Assembly: GCF_000004195.4 (NCBI RefSeq)
Contig: NC_030678.2
Location: 85,534,904 to 85,598,903, forward strand
Direction: 5' to 3'
Length of the DNA: 64,000 nucleotides
From: Xenopus tropicalis
Lineage: Eukaryota > Chordata > Amphibia > Anura > Pipidae
The notes under the pieces are model-generated. The model worked only from the letters and a program-made list of their open reading frames with translations. It had not been told where the DNA came from and did not search any database. This document shows, in pieces, positions 47,772-59,039 of the stretch (position 1 is its first letter; each line of letters starts with the position of its first letter). Made by a program: the position numbers and the translations under genes.

Positions 47772-48935
47772 CCGTATATACTCGAGTATAAGCCGATCCG
47801 AGTATAAGCCGAGGTACCTAATTTTACCTAAGAAAACTGGAAAAACCTATTGACTCGAGTATAAGCCTAGGGTGTCACCAGTAGGACTGGTGCGAGTGAG
47901 CCAGCACACAAAGTGTGCTCACACTTTGGTTTAATTGAGTATCCCAAAAATTGCCCCCTGTCTAGCTTAAGAAATATATATGGTATAGTGTTTTAGACAG
48001 TGGTGGCCTAAGAAAGGTACTAGAAAGGGACTAGACATGGTGGAGTGGGCAAAGTTTAGGAGAGACTGGAAAAGGCAAAGAACGGGAACAACTGGCCTGA
48101 CAAGTGTAGGACAGGTAGGAGCAAGTTGGAACAGGCATAAAACAGGACAGACAAAACCAGGACGGAACATTTAGATAATCCCCTACTCAGGCTGGCCTTC
48201 CACTAGTATCATGGGATTCCAAAGTCTATATTGATTACCAAGAAAAGCACATTTAAGATTAGCAGAAATAGTACAGGAGTTGGTGCAGCCATTGGTAATC
48301 TGTGATGTTCTACCAATGCCTAAGGTAATAAAAACAGCAATGACAATAGCCCTTTCCAGTTTGATACTATAAATGCATGGATTACAAGTGTCGGTGAAAC
48401 AAAATAATTTTTTATTAATCAGAAACCATCAATCTAAAATTCTAAGATAAAGTTTCCCCTGACTCCTACATAGCAAAATCGTTTAGGATTAATTGCATAC
48501 TGCATATACTGCAGGCCATTACTGGAGGACTTGTGTCCCTGCATACCTGCGCCCGTGCTCTCCCTATGCCAGCTTCCCAGAACGCCATCCTAACTGTGCG
48601 CTCTGCTCTTCACCTGTGCGCGCTTCTGATCTGCTTGGCGCCGCAGTCGCGCCAATGACGTCACACGCCCCTTCAGTTACTCGTGGCCTGATCTTAGACC
48701 TTGTAATATCAGGCCACGAGTAACTGAAGGGGCGCGTGATGTCACTGGCGCGACTGCGGCGCCAAGCAGATCAGAAGCGCGCACAGGTGAAGAGCAGAGT
48801 GCACAGTTAGGATGGCGTTCTGGGAAGCTGGCATAGGGAGAGCACGGGCGCAGGTACGCAGGGACACAAGTCAGTGGGGGGGCACATCCATATTTTTAGT
48901 GCTCAAAAACTCGGCTTATATTCGAGTATATACGG
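47772..48935. mobile_element. DNA transposon, ccgtatatactcgagtataagcc ends
   Basis: Left end ccgtatatactcgagtataa (47772) and right end ttcgagtatatacgg (48935) are inverted for about 27 bp (one mismatch). TA precedes and follows (47770-47771, 48936-48937), so a TA duplication of Tc1/mariner type is possible. The copy is non-autonomous; the middle carries the strong hairpin at 48528-48872. Internal 60-76 codon ORFs translate the hairpin. Confidence 0.75.
48528..48872. repeat. GC-rich hairpin with 165-bp arms
   Basis: The left arm 48528-48692 and right arm 48707-48872 are complementary with only a handful of differences; the loop is about 14 nt. CpG content is high (ttggcgccgcagtcgcgcc on the left; ggcgcgactgcggcgccaa on the right), unlike the rest of the window, which argues for recent origin or protection from methylation. 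A transcript through it would fold into a long double-stranded RNA. Confidence 0.9.
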
Positions 48936-49059
48936 TAATTCTTCTAGATACTGTATACAAGGTACTGTTTTATTATTACAAAGAAAAAGGAAATCATTTT
49001 TAAAAATGTGAATTACTTTATTAAAATATAGTGTAAGGGAGATAACCTTCCCGTAACAC

Positions 49060-49293
49060 CTATGTGTGTGTGTATATATAGTATATATCTGTATGCGTGT
49101 GTATATATAATAGAATATTTTATAACCCTTATAAAAATAAGTTACTTTCTGCCTCTCCTGATTCCATTTTTCTGGCAACAGTTTCTTTCTATTTGCATTT
49201 TCTTCTACACTGCTGTCTTCTGACCCACTTATTCTGTGGTACTGAGTTCCCTAAGCCTTTTCCCACCCACTGTTTCATTAAAGTATGTATGTA

Positions 49294-49330
<37 letters not shown>
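49060..49330. repeat. TG/TA microsatellites
   Basis: (tg)n-(ta)n at 49063-49110 and (ta)n at 49294-49326. Short ORFs across these are not genes. Confidence 0.8.
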
Positions 49331-50805
49331 CTGCAAAAAGTGCATATATACAATAAACAGTTGGCCATAGTTAACAGTAAAAGCAGTAAGTGCCTTTGTA
49401 ACTGTCACTGTCTCATTGTTATTCTATCTTACTCATTTTGGTAATCACATTCTGTGCTAAGATTCTTCAAAAGTTCTGGAAATAGACTTTTTATGTAAAG
49501 ACACTGACTGCTGTGTTATGCAGTCTCATATTGCTCATAATTGTCTAGTCCTCCCAGGCAAACATGATTCATTTATCTGTATTCAACATGAGCAATCAGT
49601 CCTCCATTTGCTGATATTTATAATGTATCATGAATAACCATAAAGCTGGGCCCTGGAGCTTCATTGCTGATGTTTCTGAAAGCCTCACTATCATAGACTA
49701 TAAAATTGTCTCATGTACAGCCTACTGTCCACATGAAGTATATTCAGAACTGGGCTAGTGAGAGACAACAAATACATGTCTTGGACCACGCTTTTTTACA
49801 TGGTTTCCCCCAGTGAATATTACTAAAAAATGGTTAATCCCATGTTCAAAAACTGTATGAAACATGTCGGACTAACTCCAACCTAGAAAAAAAAAAACTA
49901 AAACCAAGTTGTTGACCCACAGTTATTACCACTATCTTGTGCTTTGTGTTTTTCTATTAGTTTAAACATTTCATCCAATCAGATCTATTCAACTCATTCA
50001 ACTTTTAAAGTATTTTCCAAGGCAACAATACTGTATTGGTGTAATGTAAATACTTGATAATAACAACAAAATACTGTGCATATGCCAAACTATAATTAGA
50101 ACTTTACTGTTGCTTGTTTATCTTTGAGTAAAGCAGATGAGTTATATAGATGGGAATGGAAATAACAAAATATGAGCGTTAATAAAACAACACAGGGTGA
50201 TCAATATTCAGTTGCGTCTCCTCTAGGACCACATGTGTCTGTATGATTTATTCAGCGTCTAAGCTTCTAAATAAAGGAAGCAGCAGTGCCTATAAACTGG
50301 AAATCAGGTTATGAAAATAACTATTTGTACATATAAAGTCCACACTGGAAAACAACATTTCCAACATCTGTTCTTCTGACTTTAATGGGTTGTAGAGCAA
50401 TATACCAACACATGGGGAGATCACAAAACATGCCGAGAAATGTAATAACACTCAGAGGATGTTAATAATATGTACAAATGTACTATATCATGTAGGGAGG
50501 TTGGTTTCTCTAGAAATAGATTGGTATGCTCAGTGGTAGATTTTAGTGTTACACATGATTTTTTTTAATGTTATAATTATACTTAGGACACATTGTTATT
50601 ACAAATCAGCCTTTGAAAATGAACAAAACTCAAGGACAATGCATACACATGACAAAGGGATGGATTTACCAATTATTGGCTTTACCGTAACATTACATTA
50701 CTGTAACATTTCATTAGAGTATTCTAATCCATTAGAATATTGAAAAGCGCTTTTCAAAATTAAGACTCCCCCAATGTCTTTCATATCACTAATAATAATA
50801 ATTTT
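49331..50805 (-). other. grik3 intron 1, no repeats recognised
   Basis: 49500-49740 is complex and repeat-free, a weak candidate conserved element. Nothing else seen. Confidence 0.4.
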
Positions 50806-50807
50806 CA

Positions 50808-50885
50808 GGGCGTCATGGTTCAGTGAGGTGTTAGAGCGCTGCCACTGAAATCTAACATTATAGCACAGATGGGGTTGGATGGCTT
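50808..50885 (+). repeat. Possible tRNA-derived SINE head
   Basis: gggcgtcatggttcagtgag followed by gttagagcgctgccactg resembles the 5' half of a tRNA (A-box-like tggttcagtg and tagagcgct). The expected B box (GGTTCGA) is reduced to ggttgga. It is not a functional tRNA gene. Confidence 0.4.
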
Positions 50886-51149
50886 AAAGCAATAGAACAA
50901 ATTCTAATGTACTGACACATTGATGAAAGTTGTAAAATACTTTGATAAATGTGCCAATTTATTTCCTAACAGGCAGGCAAATGTGATAACACATTTTAAC
51001 TGGTTAAAGATTTCCAAGTTTGAATTTTAAGAAATCTGCTTCATAGTTCAAAGCGCCTAGTCACTGTACCTGACACTGCATGCAATTTATCACAGTCTGC
51101 TGAACTGGTGCACTGTCCCTCATAGAAAGATATGGTATAAGGTAATGTA

Positions 51150-51644
51150 TAGTGATGAGGGAATCAGTCACTTTGATGAAAAATTTGTACAATGACAATG
51201 ATGAAAAATGTGCAAAATGCAGCCACTGCACGACTTATTTGATACAACTTATTTGACGCGACTGTGACTTTTTTCTCAATCTGAGAATTTTTGTTGCGAC
51301 AATTTTTTGAGGCAGCTTTGCAAAAAAATTTGCCAATGGCCAACATGCAGAATTTCACAGAGACTCCATGCTTAGATACACAGAAAGGGGTTGTGGGAGC
51401 ACTCCAAGGCTAAATAGAGTATACAAATACAATGGAAGTGCGACTGATCTGGCCAAATTAACTACAAGCATACAAAAAGAGAGGGGGATTGATCAATGCA
51501 CATTCCCTGGTCCCCTGTTTCATAAGTAAATTGTCTGTGCTAGTGCATGTATTGACAAAAAACAGGGGTTTGTACTTACTTACAAAATTATTATCATAAG
51601 ATTGGTAAGACTCCATGCTTGCTGAAAAAATTTGCTCATCAGTA
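51150..51644. mobile_element. MITE (agtgatgag ends) with a later insertion
   Basis: Left end tagtgatgagggaa and right end tttgctcatcagtagta are inverted. The body has cgacttatttg and ttgttgcgacaattttttg. A 234-bp block (51374-51607) flanked by 13-bp direct repeats interrupts it. Confidence 0.65.
51374..51607 (+). mobile_element. Inserted element with 13-bp target duplication
   Basis: AGACTCCATGCTT is found at 51361-51373 and again at 51608-51620, exactly bordering this block. The block begins agatacacagaaaggggttg and ends 'ttatcataagattggt'. It has no long inverted ends. A perfect 13-bp duplication points to a retroposed element of unknown family. Confidence 0.7.
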
Positions 51645-52490
51645 GTAATGTACAACATAATGTGTGAGTAGAGGTACATATACCCATATTCCCCATACAG
51701 GTTTAAGATTTTGTGAGCATATTAGCTCTTTGCATTTGCACTGGCATTAGTAAATGAGCAATAAATTGCATTAACTGTGGCAAGAAAAATAATGATCATT
51801 AACTAACATCTTTAACAAGGAATAGTATTACATGAAAATTTGAATTAACAAAAGGTAAAAACCTATTCCAATGTGATTTATGAAAGCTACCTCTAGTATA
51901 GAATAATAAAATAATATAGTAGAGTGGATAATCATTATATTTGACAATGGCTATATAAAGAGGCAAAACAAAGATTTCTAAGCAATGATAGATTAGATTC
52001 CTTCATTTTGTTGATATATGCCCTGTGGTGAGAAATGTCCCCTTAGTGGAACATTTTAACACCATATCTTCATCTACATAGTCTGCCTGCTACATACATT
52101 ACATGCATTTGTGGCTCAGTTCCATGACATTGACTCCGACAAAATCAAATAATCCTCTGCTGCTCTTATTTTGTACATTAAAACAAGGGGGGTAGCCATT
52201 TTTTAGAAGACCAAAAAGAAGTCCCTGCTAACAGAAATGAAAGAAAGAACAAACCTTAACATAATATGATAGCTTACTAACTTTATCATCACAAAACTGT
52301 GACTTATGTATGTATATGTAAAGAATAAATTACTACTAAATCAGGGGCCAGAAAATTTGCATTGATCAATCCTTTTTAATGTTTAACTCACAGTAACACA
52401 TAACAACCAATCAACATGTAGCATGTCACCTGTTTAAAAGTTAATATCTTCACATGGGCTGCCTTAGTGCATTTTACTACATTTAGGGGC

Positions 52491-53070
52491 TGATTTACTA
52501 AGACAGGAATTTGAATCCGAATTGGAAAAATTCCGATTGGAAAACAAACATTTTTCGTATTTTTTGCGATTTTTTCAGCGCCTTTACGACTTTTCGGAAA
52601 TTGTCGCAAATTTTTCGTTTCCAATACGATTTGCTCGAAAAAACTCAAGTTTTTCGTAGCCATTACGATTCGCTCGTATCTTGTCGCGACTTTTTTGTAT
52701 TGAGCGCTCGTAAACGGCGGGCGAAACTTTCAGACTTAGCATGATTTTGGAAGCCTCCCATAGGACTCAATGGCACCCTGCAGCTCCAACCTGGCCCAAG
52801 AAAAGTCACCATACTGAAGCTTGAATGAATCCGAACGCTACGAAAAAATTGCAACATTTTGCACAACTTTCGGAATGGCTACGAAAAAGGCGCAAGATTT
52901 CGCGCAAGTTTTAACGCTACGAAAAAATCGGCAGATTTTGCGCAACATTCGGAATGGCAACGAATAAGTCGCGATAATTTTCCGAAAAATCGCCAAATAC
53001 CAATCATTACGAAAAAAACGCAATCGGATGCATTCGGCCAGTTCGTGAGTAAGTAAATGTGCCCCATAGG
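52491..53070. mobile_element. MITE, ggggctgatttacta ends
   Basis: ggggctgatttactaag (52491) and 'gtaagtaaatgtgcccc' (ending about 53066) are imperfect inverses. The body holds many diverged motifs tttttcgtagc, gcgacttttt and acgaaaaaatcg that pair across the centre. It is related in style to the element at 38011-38407. Overlapping ORFs on both strands are artefacts of the internal repeats. Confidence 0.7.
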
Positions 53071-54190
53071 GTTTGGTGTACACTACACAAAATAAGTGGT
53101 ACAGAAATCCTATGTAAGAGTATATAATTTCTATCCCAATTAATTGAAATATTTGAGTACAATGACAAAATGTTACAATGACAACCTCTTACACATCTAC
53201 ATTTTTGAGAACATATTACCTATCTGTTGTTGTGTAAACATCTGAACTTTTTCTCCTATTCTCTGGCCCCTGCTGCTATTCCCACTTTTTCCTTTGTTTT
53301 ACATTATTCGTCTTCAAAGTGTTGGTTCATATTTTCTGTTTTTTATAGTGTATGGAGAGACCAGACATAGATAATGTTAACTCCTTCTTATATTGTCAAA
53401 GAAGCTCAATGCCGTAAGATCTAAATGCCCACACTGTTGTTTATATAGCACTGTGGAAGGGGAACTGGGTCAGTAATATCACTGCTGCAGCTCTTGTTAT
53501 ATGCAAGTCGCTCTTCAGGCTGAATTCCTATGATAAAACACATTTTTAAAAGAATCTTGGTCACCATCACCAATGAATTTATTAAACATCAAATACAGGC
53601 ACTTAATACAATGGATAGTTTCAATATTTTTCACAAGGATGTCAAACAGATAGCTTATTCACTCTTTGAAAGACACAGTGAAACAATTCCTTCTTAGGGT
53701 AAGCTCACCACAGATGCCAGTCACAAAGGGAATGTGCTCTACTCTGAGTCTCACTGAAGTCCCTACCCTGGTGAGTGTCGACTGGGAAAATTAATCTCAC
53801 ACTGTCCCTCCTTGGTGGAGCATAGGAAAACTAGTCTAGTCTAGTTCATGCTTACCTATCAATACAAGCCATCATTCAGGGGCTTCCATTCCCAACCTCC
53901 TCTAAGGGGCCTCTTATACCTTGGGAACCTTCCATCACCACCCACCCCAATCCTGTACTAGAGTCCAAAAAGCCAAAAAATAGCTGCTCCTCCCTTTTTA
54001 CATCAATGATTAAATATATCCCTAAGCCGCAAGTAGGAACACATTACTCCCAATGGATAACGATAATACTTTATATAACTCTTTCTTATGTAAACTTTAA
54101 AACCCCCTCCACCTATATAAACTAAGATAAAACTTCACTGTAAAAAGGTATATTTTTACTTTAACAATAATGCAAATGATACAGTGTTGC
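53071..54190 (-). other. grik3 intron 1, no feature recognised
   Basis: No repeat termini or domains seen. Confidence 0.45.
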
Positions 54191-54191
54191 T

Positions 54192-54660
54192 TTTAAGGGC
54201 GATCTGTCACACTAAGAAATAATTATTTTTCTGTCATATTAGTTGAGCAAAATAAACTTTACTTACACTATATCAATTATTTACATCTTTTTTTCTTCAG
54301 TCTTGGAATTCACAATAACAGCAAGCAGACGGGCACCTTTTTGTGGACTCTGTTATTAAGGCAAGCTTTGAATCACCTAAAAATCTTGTGTAAGTGCCAG
54401 AATGGAGGGAGGGGGGCTAACATCCATGCCTATGCACTGGCTACATAATTATAGATGGTTAGGATGAGAGGGGGAATGTGAGAAGTGCAGTGACATTGAG
54501 AAAGTGCTGAATGAAAAGTGAAAGTAATTGACTCTTCCTGAGGCATAGAGGCGGAGCAGGCAATATATGACAACTGAGATGAAATACCTTTATAACAGGT
54601 ATATGTTTTAATTAAAAAAAATTTGTTTCATGTTTTATTTGCCAAGGGTTTTTATTATAC
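54192..54660. mobile_element. TTAA-type MITE, gatctgtcacac terminus
   Basis: Starts ttttaagggcgatctgtcac, then 'agttgagcaaaataaacttt' and 'aagtgccagaatggaggga', and runs to 'gtttcatgttttatttgcca'. I recognise the block order from a common frog MITE. The right terminus is worn and lacks a clear TTAA. Confidence 0.6.
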
Positions 54661-56025
54661 AACTTCATTGCAGACACAATGAATCATGCCGACCTCTTTA
54701 TTTACCATTGTGACTGAACAGTTACTGAACTGTAGATGCAGGATCTTATAAACTGTACTGTGCTTTCTGGGAAGACCTGAAGGCATGGTGAAATATACAG
54801 TTTATATGATCCCCTGAAGCCAATAGCTATATTTGCTAATACATTTTCACTTACAGGTTATAACCTTATGGCTAACAAACTTAAAGTCATGATGTGTTCT
54901 GACCCAATGCAATTCATACATTTTTAATATAAATGAAAGAAAATCATATTTTTTCCATAACTGAACCAAGACCCATTAGGTATTTTTCCTTGTGCATTCA
55001 GCAATGAAGTTTACCTTAAAATAAAGGTAAAGCCCGTTTGTTGCTTCCATAACAAAAGGAAGAGAGTACAATCGCTGACTATGTCATATCCTTTCTATAG
55101 TTTTCCCAGTCTCAACTTGTTTTCAAGCCTTACTAAAAGATGCCAAATTTATTATATACATAACTTTAACATTGTATCAATTAACACATTAAATATTTTA
55201 TTTAAAAAAAATGAGAGGACCAAATCAAAATGCTTAGTTTTACCTTTGAATATACAGTGGAAAGTGACAGCATTCCGATGAATGCTTCTCATTTGTAGGG
55301 TTGTATTTACCAGTCCTATACTTTGTCCCTCGCTTCCTGACATTTGACATTTTTTGCTGTGATTAATTCTTTTCTCTGCCAAGTCTTCCTGCCAAACTGA
55401 CACGTTGATAATCCCCTGCCTACACAACTAATGTGCAAAAATTGTGTTCTTTCCAGCCCCGGCAATCATCGCATTTCTAAATTACCATCTGCAATGGTTT
55501 CTTTTTGCTTTGTATATATATGCACACACTTTTTCCCCCCACACTATATGTCTCAGGATATTTAACCCCCTTCCTTCCCAGGAAGTGCTTTGCCGTACAG
55601 TGCTGGGGATGAGTACATACAAAAGGAAAACATTTTAGGGGCATACAAAGTCAACATTAAAACAAGCTTTTCCTATTTATAAATATTTTCTGTTTTCTGG
55701 TTTTGTATAATTAAATGATGCATGCTGCAGTTAGGCTTTATTTTTCTTTTCAGCTGCATAATTAACCATAAGAAATCCACAAGACCAATCAAAATAGAGG
55801 CAGGTCTGCAGCTATAGTTCCATAAGCATTAAAAATGGAACCATTCTGTGTTTATTATTATAGCCAAGGAGAGTTGTTTGGAGCACATGCCAAAGGTTTT
55901 TAGACCAAGTGACACTGTTACTATCCCTTAGGGCATTATACCCGGCCCTCGATTCTAGCAAAGGCAAACCACATATATGGCAAACCACAATTACTTATAA
56001 AGAGCTTATAAAATTTCATAAAAAC
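54661..56025 (-). other. grik3 intron 1, mostly unique
   Basis: 55660-55870 is repeat-free with several homeobox-type TAAT cores (gcataattaacc) and may be a conserved element; this is a guess. ORFs at 55081-55638 show no domain. Confidence 0.4.
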
Positions 56026-56350
56026 TTAAAGGAGAAGAAAAGGCATTTTGGCATTTTACTGCAAATAAATTAGTCACATTAGTGCCACCTATTCTGTAGA
56101 AAGCTTTACCATACCTGAGTAAACAGCCCTAGAAATCACCTCAATTTGTTTAAGATAGCAGCTGCCATTTTAGCTTGGTCTCAGTAACTTCCTGCTACAG
56201 TTCTAGCAGTTGGTAGCTCAGATCACACATTCTGATGGGAGGGGGAGTGAATTCTTATGGGAGGGGGGAGCAGGAGAAGGGAGGAGGAGGAGTGGGAGAA
56301 AGGAGTGAGCTGCACAGACTTGCCCCAAACCTGAATAAGTCCTAAAGGAG
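56026..56350. mobile_element. TTAA-type MITE fragment
   Basis: TTAA at 56026-56029 then aggagaagaaaaggcatttt. The body contains 'cagcagctgccattttagct' like blocks and a purine-rich stretch (56235-56310). The right end is not resolved. Confidence 0.55.
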
Positions 56351-57179
56351 AGGAAGTCTGATACCAAAGAACATGTTTACATAAAAGAAGACAAGAAATC
56401 ATGTGTTTCTATTGATAGAGAACTCAATGCAGCATTTCTGTGAGTGCTTATTGCTATATTTACACAGACCTGTACTTCTAAAGTTGTGAGAACATTAATT
56501 TTATTGTGCACAATCATTGGAATAGATTTCCTAATAATACAGACATTAAAAAGTAGGGGGTCATTTATCAGTCCTACACTAAGCAACACTAGTTTTGACT
56601 AGCATTGTCATTTGGCAGTGACATTTGGGTTTTGAGTTGACACTGGGCGATGAGCATACACAATTTTATTGGGTTGTGAACTAACCACAATCTCCTATGG
56701 CTGCAAGGGTTGAATGGTTCTATTTAAATATTCTGACATCTATCTATTGAAAGCCTCTCCAGTTGCATTAACAAAGCACAGTTCTTGGTATTGCTAAGGA
56801 CATATGCCATACAATCTACATTAAGATTAATGGCATGCTGAGATGAAATTATGTCGAATTCTGTTGACCAGGCTTTGTTGGGGAATATATCCTGACTTTG
56901 CGCAATAATAAAGAATGTAAGCAACTTGAGTAAAGTATACCTCCTAACATTTCCAAGTTCAACAGCCATGATCCACCAGAAGCACCCATTTTGGCACAGC
57001 CCTAATCTACTAATTACTGGTTTACTTAAGCAAAAACACTTGTGATGCATGGTGTAAATCTACAGTACAATCTGGTTTGATTGTGTGATAGTTTTCTCAC
57101 AAACACCAAAAACGAAAAAATAAAGAAAAGTTAAATAAATAATAAAAGTCAAAATCTATCTAAAGAACCAATGTGCAAT
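56351..57179 (-). other. grik3 intron 1, little recognised
   Basis: 'ggggtcatttatcagtccta' at 56558 resembles a Harbinger-like MITE tip without partner. A 108-codon minus-strand ORF (56724-57050) has no domain. Confidence 0.4.
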
Positions 57180-57614
57180 AAATAAAACAAATTATATAAA
57201 CTACGAAATTCGTACCAAATTAGGCGTTAAGGTCCAGGTGTAGATACCCCAAACCTAACGCTAATGTAGACAGGCAAAGCCCATAAGGTCCAACGAAATC
57301 AGTTTCACTCACCCAGGTCCCAAGGTGGTCCGGGTGCTCAGGGCCCCGAACCCGTAGCCAAGGAGATTATTCCAAATTCAAACGAAAGAAGCACCAAGCA
57401 CTCCAGATTTCAAACGATAAAACCCATCTTTATTAGTCCATTAAAATGCAAATACCTAACGCGTTTCGTGCGCGTGCGCACTTAATCATAGGCATATGAT
57501 TAAGTGCGCACGCGCACGAAACGCGTTAGGTATTTGCATTTTAATGGACTAATAAAGATGGGTTTTATTGTTTGAAATCCGGAGTGCTTGGTGCTTCTTT
57601 CGTTTGAATTTGTG
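57180..57614. repeat. Palindrome of two hammerhead-shaped units plus flank
   Basis: Arms 57373-57491 and 57496-57614 are near-perfect complements. Each arm carries the unit atgattaagtgcgcacgcg then cacgaaacgcgttagg (plus copy 57496-57531, minus copy 57455-57491). Unit order is core ATGATTA, stem II GTGCGC/GCGCAC, GAAA, stem III ACGCGT, as in hammerheads but with two core changes. The left flank (57180-57372) has a 'ccccgaacccgtagcc' block shared with 61646-61662, so both are copies of one family. Confidence 0.75.
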
Positions 57615-57691
57615 ATAGTTTTCTGGCATAAAGAAAGGAAATTAATTTGAAAGAACTTTCCAATATACATCTGTTAATATTGTCAATGATT

Positions 57692-58017
57692 TTAAGGGCT
57701 CTGGGACACGGGGAGATTAGTCGCCCGCAACAAATATCCTTTGTCACGGGCGACTAATCTCCCTGAACTACCATCCCACCAGCGAAAATGTAAGTCGCCA
57801 GCGGGATGGCACACGCTGCGCAGGCGATTTCGGCAAATCGGCCAAATTGCCTCTCAAACTAACTTCGGCGATTTGCCGAAATCGCCTGCGCAGTGTGTGC
57901 CATCCCACCGGCGACTTACATTTTCGCCAGTGGGATTGTAGTTCTGGGAGATTAGTCACCCGTGACAAGGGAGATTTGTCGCGGGCGACTAATCTCCCCG
58001 TGTGCCAGAGCCCTTAA
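57692..58017. mobile_element. TTAA-flanked palindromic MITE, CpG-rich
   Basis: TTAA at 57692-57695 and 58014-58017. Ends gggctctgggacacggggag and ctccccgtgtgccagagccc are inverted and the arms pair almost to the centre (near 57850). Motifs such as gagattagtcgcccg recur, and the tips also pair internally (57711-57726 with 57746-57762). Near-identical ORFs at 57741-57941 (+) and 57768-57968 (-) are mirror images of the palindrome. Confidence 0.9.
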
Positions 58018-58200
58018 AGACATTTTGACACCCCCAGTGAAATAGATTTCTAAGTATTTTCTTGGGCTGGTGCTCCTCTTATGAGAAAAATGCACCGGGC
58101 CATGAAAAAGCTACCTAAGCTATCTTCTATCATTTGGCACTTGCAGATCTGCGCAGTAGACTAGATCTGCTGGGTTTACTCTACTGCGCATGCACAAACA
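58018..58200. mobile_element. TTAA-type MITE fragment next to the palindrome
   Basis: After ttaaagacattttgacaccc comes 'ctggtgctcctcttatgag' and gtagactagatctgc / tactctactgcgcatgc. This looks like one end of a different frog MITE sharing the TTAA at 58014. No right end was found. Confidence 0.45.
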
Positions 58201-58519
58201 CAGACTTTTCAAGGACACCTGGGTCAAAGATTTAATGATGGTTCTAAATATTGAAACAGTGCAGAAGTTGGAAGTACTCCTCCAGGTCTGTTACATTGTA
58301 CAAATGTCAGAACCAACAGTGCAAAGAATAGAAAGGGACAGACAGATACTGATTTCATTTACAAATAACATTCAAATAATTTTATTTTATAATAGTTGTT
58401 TTCAATTTTATTCTTATATTGGACACATTTTGGTTGGATATCTACTTAAACATTTCTATGGTGAGTTCTGTACTGGACCCCAAAAGAACCCCCGCCAGCC
58501 TAATAGTGACTGTCTATGG

Positions 58520-58693
58520 CAGGGGTGGCGAAGACGTTGATCACGGTCCACCAGTCCATCCCCCGTGGATTTCTAGTGGACCGCGTCAAAGCCGGGGGAT
58601 GCAGAAGTACGGCACGTTTATTAGGAATGTACACTGCATCTTGGGGGAGGAGTCAAAGGTAGATCACCGGGGGACAAAGTCTGGGCACCCCTG
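58520..58693. mobile_element. hAT-type MITE with 8-bp duplication GTCTATGG
   Basis: GTCTATGG flanks the element (58512-58519 and 58694-58701). Ends caggggtggcgaa and tgggcacccctg are inverted at the tips. 174 bp, CpG-containing, no genuine ORF; the ORF at 58419-58814 runs through it. Confidence 0.92.
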
Positions 58694-59039
58694 GTCTATG
58701 GCATCTTACAACAGACCATCTGGCATTTGCCAAAACCCACAGATTGCCAGTCCAGGCCTGATGGTAACACACATTTTTCTGAAGATGTGGAGAGCTGCAG
58801 TATATTGCACATAGATCCGTATTTTATACATTATCACAACATTATGTTGCACCAAAGTTTTGGCACATCTCAGAAGTAGGACTATTTTTACTCATTAAGT
58901 AGACAAAGTATCACAAAGGTATGAAAAAGTAATTAGTGGTGGGGGATGTAAAGGATTTTTTACCCAAAAACAAAAATATAGAGACTTGTATATGAAACAT
59001 AGAGCACAATATTACTGTTATAACTTCTGACAACAAATC

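Larger units (their letters stand above)
47701..48955 (+). mobile_element. Retroposed unit with 12-bp duplication and hammerhead-like start
   Basis: TACAAGGTACTG occurs at 47689-47700 and 48956-48967. The inserted unit starts aagaagccactcggatgag and ends ttcttctagatactgta; its middle is occupied by a DNA transposon (47772-48935), so the unit itself is only about 90 bp. The first bases, with the CTG of the target, form CTGAAGA, a CCACTC/GAGTGG stem with loop ggat, then GAAAC, which is hammerhead core order. No convincing stem I was found. A variable-length target duplication suggests target-primed reverse transcription. Confidence 0.65.
47525..49025 (+). mobile_element. 'acaggtatggga'-family MITE, split by a 1.26-kb insertion
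   Basis: Left half 47525-47700 ('gggcctgttatccagaatgc', 'aaggatgaattatatctta', acaaggtactg). The right half resumes at 48956 with acaaggtactgttttattat and 'agaaaaaggaaatcatttt'. The uninterrupted order is seen in the copy at 37292-37378. Confidence 0.8.

Noticed and set aside
50808..50885. tRNA gene
   Set aside because: Only the A-box half is tRNA-like; no B box, anticodon stem or acceptor pairing.
57741..57968. Two similar ORFs on opposite strands
   Set aside because: Mirror images created by the TTAA palindrome, not a duplicated gene.
58419..58814. 131-codon plus-strand ORF
   Set aside because: Crosses a hAT MITE with its target duplications; no conserved domain.
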